11,926 bases of DNA from the NCBI GenBank assembly GCA_007120155.1, contig SKOF01000592.1, positions 1-11,926 of the forward strand. The letters are read 5' to 3'. The translations under genes and the position numbers were made by a program. The stretch's first letter is position 1; each line of letters starts with the position of its first letter. Of this stretch, positions 1-5,454 are shown piece after piece. The notes beneath the pieces were generated by a model that did no database searches, was not told the DNA's origin, and worked only from the letters and a program-made list of their open reading frames with translations. The stretch is from Thioalkalivibrio sp. GTDB lineage: Bacteria; Pseudomonadota; Gammaproteobacteria; Ectothiorhodospirales; Ectothiorhodospiraceae.

Positions 1-154
1 CGCGGGCGTAGTTCTCATCGCGATTGAAGAAGTGCACTTCTCTGGGATGCATGTGAATGTGGGGATGCATCCTCAGTGAATCACGCAATGAGCACGTGCC
101 GGATTTCATGGTGCCGACGATTAGGAAATCCGGCAGCCGGGGCGAACCTGTCAT
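1..154 (-). CDS. Sulfotransferase family protein, N-terminal fragment
   Basis: The frame starts with ATG at 154 and runs off the left edge of the window after 51 codons. It reads MTGSPRLPDFLIVGTMKSG and then TCSLRDSL, followed by HPHIHMHPREVHFFNRDENY. The phrase FLIVGTMKSGTCSL at about residues 9-22 matches the 5'-phosphosulfate-binding loop of PAPS-dependent sulfotransferases, usually GxxKSGTTSL. The HPxI...(R/K)EVHFF segment is the next conserved block of the same family. Such enzymes transfer sulfate from PAPS to an alcohol or amine, often on a carbohydrate, lipid or exported product. The substrate cannot be told from this fragment. An AAGGA about 11 bases upstream of the ATG is an acceptable ribosome site. 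The gene follows the SDR gene in the same direction after 168 bp. The family call is fairly safe; the rest of the gene is outside the window. Confidence 0.8.
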   Translation of the reverse strand, partial: MTGSPRLPDFLIVGTMKSGTCSLRDSLRMHPHIHMHPREVHFFNRDENYAR

Positions 155-322
155 GTCGGAATCGATCCTTGCCCTGCATGTTGGTGTGACGGTTGCGTAC
201 CGCCGGTCTCCCGGCGGGCACGGCGCCCGCTGCGCCGGTCAGGCCCGGCAGGCCGGCGGCGCATCAGGACACACCGCGGTGTCCGGATCCCGATGCTAGC
301 CCAACGCCTGTCCGGACGACAA
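155..322. other. Intergenic region with two GC-rich hairpins
   Basis: This gap lies between the SDR stop and the sulfotransferase start. It holds a perfect 7-bp stem, CCGCCGG at 200-206 against CCGGCGG at 211-217 with a TCTC loop. A second stem pairs GGACAC (267-272) with GTGTCC (279-284) around a 6-base loop. An 8-bp palindrome GTCCGGAC lies at 310-317, just after the SDR stop. None is followed by a T tract on the minus strand, so a factor-independent terminator is not supported. The hairpins may still stabilise 3' ends or pause transcription. I see no convincing promoter and no coding frame with family features. Confidence 0.4.
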
Positions 323-1237
323 TCATGTCCGGGCATCGAGGCAGATCCCGAGCAGGGGCGCCATGGCATGTGCCGTGATGCCCAGGTCACTGAAGCCGCT
401 CATGCCATGGCCCACGACGTTGTCCGATTCCATGAGGATCACCTGATCACGCGTCAACGGGGGTCCGGGCAGTATGGATGCGAGGGTGGCCAGCAGGTGC
501 CATGCGGCAAAGGGCACGGGGACCAGCAGACGCCGCCGGTGCAGATGATCGAGCACCATGGCGATGATCTCCCGGTAGGTATGGATCCCGGCGCCGCCCA
601 GTTCGAACGTGCGGCCGCGCGCTTCGGGCGATTGCAACGCCCGCTCGATACCCGCGGCCATGTCCTCCACGTACACGGGTTGCAGCCGAGTGCCGCCACG
701 ACCGAACAGCGGCACCACCGGCAGGCGCCGGGTGATCATCTCCAGGGAACGCAGGAAGGTATCGCCGGGGCCGAACAGTACACTCGGGCGCAGGATGACG
801 GCCCCCGGGAAGGCGCTGCGCACCCGTCGTTCGCCCCGCGCCCGGGCCCGCACGTAAGGCGAGGCCGAGGCTTCGTCCGCGCCGATCCCGGAGATGTGTA
901 CCAGCGAGCCGACACCGGTCTGTCCGGCCAGAGCGGCGAGACGCCCCGCACCTTCCACGTGAATCGCCTCGAACGACGGGCCGCCCGGTCGTTCGACATA
1001 GAGCGAGACCGCATTCACCACGCCGTCGGCATCGCGAAGCGCCGCACTGACCGCCGCCTCGTCCCGGATGTCGGCCGCCCGATACTCCACGAGCCCGCTC
1101 GGGTTCTCTCCTGCGGCGCTGTCCGCATGCCTTGCCACGATGCGTACGGCCATCCCGGATCCGGTCAGGCGGCTTGCCACGGCGCGCCCCAGAAAGCCGG
1201 TTCCGCCGAACACGGCAATCCGGGGAATCGCCGTCAT
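323..1237 (-). CDS. NAD(P)-binding SDR / epimerase-like protein, complex I NDUFA9 type
   Basis: This is a 304-residue Rossmann-fold protein. It opens with IAVFGGTGFLG at residues 7-17, the dinucleotide-binding glycine loop of atypical and extended short-chain dehydrogenases. Further family blocks are AADIRD (54-59), the VHISGIGAD strand (113-121), SPYVRARARGE (126-136) and LRPSVLFGPGD (149-159). The pattern best fits the NDUFA9-like atypical SDR group, found in many proteobacteria as stand-alone NAD(P)-binding proteins of uncertain substrate. The usual YxxxK catalytic pair reads Y128-V-R-A-R132, so the lysine is replaced by arginine and classical dehydrogenase activity is doubtful. A conserved P-V-Y-V-E-D block at 187-192 is also typical. 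The start ATG overlaps the ilvD stop by four bases (ATGA), which implies translational coupling with ilvD. No functional link to branched-chain amino acid synthesis is evident. Sure of the family, not of the function. Confidence 0.85.
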   Translation of the reverse strand: MTAIPRIAVFGGTGFLGRAVASRLTGSGMAVRIVARHADSAAGENPSGLVEYRAADIRDEAAVSAALRDADGVVNAVSLYVERPGGPSFEAIHVEGAGRLAALAGQTGVGSLVHISGIGADEASASPYVRARARGERRVRSAFPGAVILRPSVLFGPGDTFLRSLEMITRRLPVVPLFGRGGTRLQPVYVEDMAAGIERALQSPEARGRTFELGGAGIHTYREIIAMVLDHLHRRRLLVPVPFAAWHLLATLASILPGPPLTRDQVILMESDNVVGHGMSGFSDLGITAHAMAPLLGICLDART

Positions 1238-2916
1238 TCCTCCGCGTCCGTGACGGCGCCCTTCGACGCGGAACCGACCAGCCGTGCGTACTTGGCGAGC
1301 ACTCCGCGCTTATCACGGGGTGACGGAGGTGTCCATTGCCGGCGGCGTTGTTCCAGCTCCGCCTCGGAGACGTTGAGCTGCAACCTGCGCGCGGCCGCAT
1401 CGATGGTGATGGAGTCTCCTTCCCGTACCAGCGCGATGGCGCCGCCCGCGGCGGCCTCGGGCGCCACGTGTCCTACCACCAGGCCGTAGGTGCCGCCGGA
1501 GAAGCGCCCGTCGGTGATCAGCCCGACGCTGTCACCCAGACCGGCCCCGATGATCGCCGAGGTGGGTGACAGCATCTCACGCATGCCCGGGCCGCCCCGG
1601 GGGCCCTCGTAACGGATCACCAGGATGTCGCCGGCCCTGATGCGGCCGGCCAGAATGGCCTCCATGCAGGCCTCCTCGGCGTCGAACACCCGCGCCGGAC
1701 CGGTGATCTCCGGCTTCCTGATGCCGCTGATCTTGGCCACGGCCCCCTCGGGCGCCAGATTGCCCTTGAGCACGGCCAGGTGCCCGCTGGCATAGACCGG
1801 CTTGTTCCAGGGACGGATGACCATCTGGTCATCGCGCGGGTCGGGGGGCACGTCGGCCAGGGTCTCGGCGACAGTTCTGCCGGTGATGGTCTGGCAGCCG
1901 CCATGCAGCAGCCCCCGCTCAAGGAGCATCTTCATCACCTGGGGGACCCCGCCCGCCCGGTGGAACTGGGTGGTGACGAAACGCCCCGAGGGCTTCAGGT
2001 CGCACAGCACCGGCACCCGCCCGCGGATGTCCTCGAAGTCGTCCAGGGAAAGCGGCACCCGGGCGGCATGGGCGATGGCCAGCAGGTGCAGCGTTGCATT
2101 GGTGGATCCGCCCAGGGCCATGACCACCGCGATGGCGTTCTCGAAGGCCTGGCGGGTCAGGATCTCCCCGGGCAGGCGCTGATGGTGGATGGCGTCCACA
2201 AGCACCTCGGCGGAACGGGCCGCACTGTCGGCCTTTTCCTCGTCCTCCGCCGCCATGGTGGATGAGTACGGCAGGCTCATGCCCATGGCCTCGAAGGCAC
2301 TGGACATGGTGTTGGCCGTGTACATCCCGCCGCAGGAACCAGCACCCGGGCAGGCATTGCGTTCGATACCGGCCAGGTCTTCGTCGCTCAGCCGTCCGGC
2401 GGCGTGGCTGCCGACGGCCTCGAAGGCGGATACGATGGTGAGATCCTTGCCCTTGTAATGCCCCGGCTTGATGGTGCCGCCATAGACGAAGATTGCCGGG
2501 ATATTCATGCGCGCAATGGCGATCATTGCGCCCGGCATGTTCTTGTCGCAGCCCCCGAAGGCGATGACGCCGTCCATGGACTGACCCATGCACACGGTCT
2601 CGATGGCGTCGGCGATCACCTCCCGGGAGACGAGCGAGTACTTCATGCCCTCGGTCCCCATGGAGATGCCGTCGGAGATGGTGATAGTACCGAACAGTTG
2701 CGGCATCGCCCCCGCCGCGCGCAGGGCGGCCTCGCCGCGTTCGGCGAGGTTTCCGATGCCCATGTTGCAGGGGGTGATGGTGCTGTGGGCGCTGGCAACG
2801 CCCACGATGGGCTTTGTGAAGTCGCCGTTGTCGAACCCGACGGCGCGCAGCATGGCGCGGTTCGGACTGCGCTGGACGCCTTCGGTGACAATCCGGCTTC
2901 TGCGGTTATCGGACAT
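1234..2916 (-). CDS. ilvD: Dihydroxy-acid dehydratase
   Basis: IlvD removes water from 2,3-dihydroxy-isovalerate and 2,3-dihydroxy-3-methylvalerate to give the 2-keto acids that become valine, leucine and isoleucine. The protein has 560 residues from the chosen ATG. Key blocks are TPCNMGIG (Cys50), GGCDKNMPGA (Cys123, with the lysine that is carbamylated in characterised members), ACPGAGSCGGMYTANTM (Cys189 and Cys195) and DGRFSGGTYG (about 470-478) containing the proposed catalytic serine. Cys50, Cys123 and Cys195 correspond to the three iron-sulfur ligands. The length and the CPGAGSCGG signature resemble the shorter mycobacterial and cyanobacterial group, whose studied members carry [2Fe-2S], rather than the roughly 616-residue E. 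coli type with CPTCGSC. The cluster type is inferred. An upstream in-frame start at 2952 exists, but AGGAGG eight bases before 2916 decides for the shorter form. The gene follows apaH after 155 bp and overlaps the SDR gene by four bases. Confidence 0.97.
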   Translation of the reverse strand: MSDNRRSRIVTEGVQRSPNRAMLRAVGFDNGDFTKPIVGVASAHSTITPCNMGIGNLAERGEAALRAAGAMPQLFGTITISDGISMGTEGMKYSLVSREVIADAIETVCMGQSMDGVIAFGGCDKNMPGAMIAIARMNIPAIFVYGGTIKPGHYKGKDLTIVSAFEAVGSHAAGRLSDEDLAGIERNACPGAGSCGGMYTANTMSSAFEAMGMSLPYSSTMAAEDEEKADSAARSAEVLVDAIHHQRLPGEILTRQAFENAIAVVMALGGSTNATLHLLAIAHAARVPLSLDDFEDIRGRVPVLCDLKPSGRFVTTQFHRAGGVPQVMKMLLERGLLHGGCQTITGRTVAETLADVPPDPRDDQMVIRPWNKPVYASGHLAVLKGNLAPEGAVAKISGIRKPEITGPARVFDAEEACMEAILAGRIRAGDILVIRYEGPRGGPGMREMLSPTSAIIGAGLGDSVGLITDGRFSGGTYGLVVGHVAPEAAAGGAIALVREGDSITIDAAARRLQLNVSEAELEQRRRQWTPPSPRDKRGVLAKYARLVGSASKGAVTDAEE

Positions 2917-2924
2917 GATCGGAT

Positions 2925-2930
2925 CCTCCT
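2925..2930 (-). promoter_or_regulatory. Shine-Dalgarno site of ilvD
   Basis: A perfect AGGAGG lies eight bases upstream of the ATG at 2916. It is the strongest ribosome site in the window and fixes the ilvD start there rather than 12 codons upstream. It suggests ilvD is translated efficiently and independently of apaH. Confidence 0.85.
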
Positions 2931-3071
2931 GAAATGCGACCGCCCCATCCACTCGTGGCGTTCACCGTGGCCTGCAATCCTGGACAGACGGGCGTCCGTG
3001 AATGAACCCGGGCAGGAATCCCGGAACGGTTCGGCATACGAATGCACCTCCCGCTTCCGTCAGGATGAGGT

Positions 3072-3884
3072 TCAACTGCACCCGGTCTGCGTGATCTCCA
3101 CATCGTTGCCGTCAAGCCGTGCCAGGGCCAGGCTCTGACCCCACACGCACCCGGTATCCAGGGCCAGCACGTTATCCGCCTGGTACAGCCCCAGTGTGGA
3201 CCAGTGACCGAACACGATGCGTTCCCGGGCACTCCTGCGACCGGGCACGGCAAACCAGGGCATGAGATGGGGCGGCTGGTCACCCGGGGGGCCCTTGTGC
3301 TCCATGTCCACATGGCCGTCCGCGCTGCAATAGCGCAATCGGGTGAAACAGTTGATGATGAAGCGCAGCCGGTCCCATGCCCTGAGATCCGGCGACCAGA
3401 GATCCGGTTTGTCCGCGTACATGCGCTCCAGCAGCAGGCGATGATCATCACCCCGCAGCGCGGCTTCCACCTCCCTCGCGCAGGCAAGCGCCGTCTCCAG
3501 ATCCCATTGGGGCGGCACGCCCGCATGCACCAGGGTCCATCGAAGTTGCGGATCATGGTGCAGCAGGGGCTGCCGGCGCAGCCAGTCCATCAGTTCGTGG
3601 CGGTCCGGGGCGTCGAGTATGGCCTGCACCGTGTCCCTGCGACGCACCTTGTGCACCCCCTGGTGGATGGCCAGCAGGTGCAGGTCGTGGTTGCCCAGCA
3701 CCGTGATGGCGGCATCACCCAGTTCACGCACAAACCGCAGGGTCTCCAGGGACTGGGGGCCGCGATTGACCAGGTCTCCCACCAGCCAGAGCCGGTCCCC
3801 GGCGGGATCGAAGCGCACCCGGTCCAGCAGACGCTTGAGGGGATCGAGACAACCCTGGAGATCTCCAACTGCATAGACACTCAT
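3072..3884 (-). CDS. apaH: Symmetrical bis(5'-nucleosyl)-tetraphosphatase (Ap4A hydrolase)
   Basis: ApaH splits diadenosine tetraphosphate into two ADP and also removes Np4N caps from RNA in enterobacteria. It is a cytosolic calcineurin-like metallophosphatase. The 270-residue protein shows the metal-binding motifs in order: GDLQGC (7-12), GDLVNRGP (36-43), LGNHDLH (63-69), VHAGVPP (119-125) and FGHWSTLG (225-232), followed by LDTGCVWG (242-249), all typical of ApaH. Length is normal for the family. The start ATG at 3884 has no clear Shine-Dalgarno. A heptad repeat array begins 11 bases upstream of it. In enterobacteria apaH directly follows apaG. Here a methyltransferase gene and two repeat-bearing gaps separate them. 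The next gene downstream is ilvD. Confidence 0.97.
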   Translation of the reverse strand: MSVYAVGDLQGCLDPLKRLLDRVRFDPAGDRLWLVGDLVNRGPQSLETLRFVRELGDAAITVLGNHDLHLLAIHQGVHKVRRRDTVQAILDAPDRHELMDWLRRQPLLHHDPQLRWTLVHAGVPPQWDLETALACAREVEAALRGDDHRLLLERMYADKPDLWSPDLRAWDRLRFIINCFTRLRYCSADGHVDMEHKGPPGDQPPHLMPWFAVPGRRSARERIVFGHWSTLGLYQADNVLALDTGCVWGQSLALARLDGNDVEITQTGCS

Positions 3885-3895
3885 GCGGGGATTTT

Positions 3896-3930
3896 GAAGT
3901 GGGAAGAAGGAATTGGGAAGTATGAATCCG
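3896..3930 (+). repeat. Five-heptad GAA repeat array, apaH side
   Basis: Five 7-base units follow each other without interruption, all starting with GAA: the first is GAAGTGG at 3896-3902 and the last is GAATCCG at 3924-3930. The purine-rich strand is the plus strand, so apaH mRNA carries the TTC-rich complement. It faces the array at 4165-4199 across 234 bp. Unit length, copy number and phase equal those of the other arrays around the methyltransferase gene. The mechanism of spread is unknown. Cyanobacterial short tandemly repeated heptamers are a loose precedent. Confidence 0.8.
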
Positions 3931-4164
3931 GCCAGGTGAGGCAGGGACCGCCACCATGATGCGTGTCACCCCGGAATGGCACCCGAGGCACCCGGCAGGG
4001 CACGGGCCCCGGGAGTTGCACTACTGCTTTCACCCGCCTGGACTCTTGAATGAGCAAGACGGCCGGATCAGCCCGGCCCGGGGCTGGCGTGGTGACCCTA
4101 AGGTGCAAACCATGTGCCCGGTTTGATTTGCAAACCATGTCCGGCTTGCAAGGTGCGGTTGGTT
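3931..4164. other. Gap between heptad arrays, with alternative hairpins
   Basis: This 234-bp stretch lies between the methyltransferase and apaH and is enclosed by convergent heptad arrays. It contains a 12-bp direct repeat TGCAAACCATGT at 4104-4115 and 4129-4140. Between the copies lies GGTTTG (4120-4125), which can pair with CAAACC on either side (4106-4111 or 4131-4136) to form two mutually exclusive 6-bp stems. A GC stem CAGCCC/GGGCTG spans 4069-4086. A minus-strand frame from a TTG at 4168 reaches the apaH start, but its third-position GC is low compared with the neighbours, so I do not call it a gene. Whether the region makes a structured leader or is the inside of a small inserted element cannot be decided here. 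Confidence 0.4.
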
Positions 4165-4199
4165 TCAATTCCCACTTCCCGATTCACACTTCCAACTTC
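4165..4199 (-). repeat. Five-heptad GAA repeat array overlapping the methyltransferase stop
   Basis: Read on the minus strand, five contiguous heptads run from GAAGTTG (4199-4193) to GAATTGA (4171-4165). The methyltransferase stop codon (4186-4184) and its preceding K-L-E-V codons lie inside the array. Positions 4173-4198 are identical, in inverted orientation, to 4820-4845 upstream of the same gene. The order of units is therefore shared and not only the motif, which points to copying of one sequence. Confidence 0.85.
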
Positions 4200-4792
4200 T
4201 CAAGGACGATGTGCCTGAACCAGCCGCCCGCCAGCGCCGGCGTGTCCTCGATCACACGCAGATGGTCGTGCTGCCCGAGCAGTTCCTCGAAGACCACGTC
4301 GGTACGCGTGGCCAGCCGGCTGATCACCGGATTCACCAGGCGTCGCAGCGGGGCCCGCTGGCCGGAACGCAGGAACTTGTCCAGGATCAGGATCCGGCCG
4401 CCGGGGCGCAGGACGCGGACGGTCTCCGCAAAGGCGCGGCGCGGTTCCGGCACCACGGCCAGTATCAGGTGCAGGATGATCGTGTCGAAGCGCCCGGTGT
4501 CATACGGCATGGCCATGGCGTCACCCACCTGCAACTCGACGGGGATATCCAGGGAGCCGGCAACGCGATGTGCACGCGTGAGCATGGCGGGTGTCAGATC
4601 CATGCCGTGATAACGCGCACCCGGCGGAAGGAAGGGCAGGTCAAGTCCTGATCCGATCCCGGGGAGCAGGATCTCCTGACCGCGCACGTCACCGAGGCGC
4701 TCCAGACTGCGCCGCCTCGGGCCGCGCGTGGCCCGGTCCACGATCAGGTCGTAGATGGGCGCCCAGAGGGTGTAGGTATGTTTAAGGGACAC
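4184..4792 (-). CDS. Class I SAM-dependent methyltransferase (UbiE/PmtA-like)
   Basis: This is a 202-residue protein with the class I methyltransferase plan. It starts with YTLWAPIYDLI (residues 7-17), which resembles the N-terminus of UbiE-like and Rhodobacter-type phosphatidylethanolamine N-methyltransferases. The SAM-binding motif I reads ILLPGIGSGLDLP (41-53). The acidic ribose contact is in YHGMDLTPAML (61-71), motif II is QVGDAMAMPYDTGRFDTI (88-105), and VLRPGGRILILDKF (127-140) is motif III. The substrate is not known; a lipid or quinone-like methyl acceptor is possible. The start codon is GTG at 4792 with a weak ribosome site and sits in a small dyad. The last residues and stop are encoded by a heptad array, and inverted repeats enclose the gene. 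It splits the usual apaG-apaH pair, so it may be an insertion. Confidence 0.85.
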   Translation of the reverse strand: MSLKHTYTLWAPIYDLIVDRATRGPRRRSLERLGDVRGQEILLPGIGSGLDLPFLPPGARYHGMDLTPAMLTRAHRVAGSLDIPVELQVGDAMAMPYDTGRFDTIILHLILAVVPEPRRAFAETVRVLRPGGRILILDKFLRSGQRAPLRRLVNPVISRLATRTDVVFEELLGQHDHLRVIEDTPALAGGWFRHIVLEKLEV

Positions 4793-4800
4793 TTCGTGTC
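4788..4800. promoter_or_regulatory. Dyad over the methyltransferase start codon
   Basis: GACAC and GTGTC flank a 3-base centre and cover the GTG start of the methyltransferase (4792-4790). In the mRNA this forms a 5-bp hairpin with a GAA loop that could hide the start codon, or in DNA a short operator-like dyad. No regulator is suggested by the neighbours. Confidence 0.3.
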
Positions 4801-4818
4801 CAGTGGCGAGTGGCTTGG

Positions 4819-4853
4819 AAAGTTGGAAGTGTGAATCGGGAAGTGCGAAGTGT
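4819..4853 (+). repeat. Five-heptad array upstream of the methyltransferase
   Basis: Heptads in perfect register run from AAAGTTG (4819-4825), a variant of GAAGTTG, through GAAGTGT and GAATCGG to GAAGTGT (4847-4853). GAGCGCC at 4854-4860 continues the phase as a decayed sixth unit. This is the plus-strand arm of the 26-bp inverted repeat around the methyltransferase gene. Confidence 0.8.
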
Positions 4854-4860
4854 GAGCGCC

Positions 4861-4895
4861 TTTGTTCCCATTTCGCAATTCACACCTCGCACCTC
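4861..4895 (-). repeat. Five-heptad array directly after the apaG stop
   Basis: On the minus strand five heptads run from GAGGTGC (4895-4889) and GAGGTGT to GAACAAA (4867-4861). The array begins three bases after the apaG stop codon. With 4819-4853 it forms a near-palindrome that could fold into an imperfect hairpin with roughly three quarters of positions matching over about 22 bases. This may act as an mRNA 3' barrier after apaG, but there is no T tract. Confidence 0.75.
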
Positions 4896-4898
4896 AGA

Positions 4899-5297
4899 TC
4901 AGTGGAGAACGCGTGGCATGGAAAGCATGAAAGGCGGAATCTCGGCGTCGAAGTCCACGCCGTCGTCGCCGCGCATCTGGTAGCTGCCCTGCATGGTGCC
5001 GACGGGTGTCTCGATCATGGTGCCGCTGGTGTACTGGAATCCTTCGCCGGGTTTGAGGTGCGGCTGCTCGCCCACCACGCCTTCGCCGCGCACTTCCTGC
5101 ACCTTGCCGTTGGAGTCGTTGATGACCCAGTGGCGGGTCAGCAGTTTCGCCGGAATGCGTCCCTCGTTGCGTATGGTGACGGTGTAGGCGAACACGTACC
5201 GGGACTGATCAGGATCGGACTGCTCCGGTATGTAGGCGGTTTCCACATCCACCCTGATGTTGTGATTGTCACTCCGGCTGTGTGTGTTCTCGGTCAT
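4899..5297 (-). CDS. apaG: ApaG domain protein (Co2+/Mg2+ efflux protein)
   Basis: This is a 132-residue single-domain protein of the ApaG/DUF525 family, which has an immunoglobulin-like beta fold. Typical blocks are IRVDVETAYIPEQS (14-27), YVFAYTVTIRNEG (34-46), LLTRHWVINDSNGK (52-65), the glycine-rich VRGEGVVGEQP (69-79) and YTSGTMIETPVGTMQGSY (89-106). The protein was linked to cobalt resistance and magnesium efflux by genetics in Salmonella, but its biochemical role is unclear. It lies near apaH in many gammaproteobacteria, as here. I chose the ATG at 5297 because family homology begins shortly after it. A TTG at 5369 would add 24 residues with no family features. No clear Shine-Dalgarno precedes 5297. 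The stop is three bases from a heptad array. Confidence 0.95.
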   Translation of the reverse strand: MTENTHSRSDNHNIRVDVETAYIPEQSDPDQSRYVFAYTVTIRNEGRIPAKLLTRHWVINDSNGKVQEVRGEGVVGEQPHLKPGEGFQYTSGTMIETPVGTMQGSYQMRGDDGVDFDAEIPPFMLSMPRVLH

Positions 5298-5373
5298 GGG
5301 GGTCGGGAATCGTATGGGTGTGGAAGACCTATCTTGCCCCAACCGGGCGCCGGAGGAAAATGGCCACAAAATA

Positions 5374-5400
5374 CATTCAAGATTCCAACCGGGATTCAGG
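5374..5400 (-). repeat. Degenerate heptad remnant upstream of apaG
   Basis: On the minus strand this stretch contains GAATCCC, GGTTG, GAATCTT and GAATGT. The last two units are exactly seven bases apart, and the first is out of phase. It looks like a decayed member of the array type found at pdxA. The evidence is weak because only two units are in register. The rest of the 157-bp glk-apaG gap shows nothing else I can support. Confidence 0.35.
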
Positions 5401-5454
5401 CGGATGGGGCCGGTGCCCCGCTCCGGAATCCCGGGCAGTGAACAGGGAAACGCC

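Larger units (their letters stand above)
4173..4845. repeat. Perfect 26-bp inverted repeats bracketing the methyltransferase gene
   Basis: The 26 bases at 4820-4845 (plus strand) and at 4198-4173 (minus strand) are identical, with 621 bp between them. They begin AAGTTGGAAG and end GGGAAGTG. Similarity continues weakly outside: CTTG precedes both copies and GAA follows one base after both. The enclosed segment is the methyltransferase CDS without its last four codons. This is the layout of a small cassette with terminal inverted repeats. No transposase is present and no target-site duplication was identified, so mobility is only inferred. The repeats themselves are directly visible. Confidence 0.6.

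Noticed and set aside
200..217. Intrinsic terminator after the SDR gene
   Set aside because: The 7-bp GC stem is perfect but is not followed by a T tract on the minus strand.
293..1489. 398-codon plus-strand frame opposite the SDR gene and the end of ilvD
   Set aside because: It overlaps two well-supported minus-strand genes and its sequence has no recognisable domain.
2941..3071. ilvD promoter or attenuator in the apaH-ilvD gap
   Set aside because: No convincing -35/-10 pair and no terminator/antiterminator pair were seen. The only strong element is the ribosome site.
3881..4168. 95-codon minus-strand frame between the methyltransferase and apaH, with its stop overlapping the apaH ATG
   Set aside because: The coupling-like ATGA overlap is tempting, but it starts with TTG and no ribosome site. 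Third-position GC is lower than in neighbours, and its end is encoded by heptad repeats.
4165..4895. CRISPR-like repeat arrangement
   Set aside because: Units are contiguous 7-mers with no spacers, and the 26-bp copies are only two and inverted. There are no cas genes.
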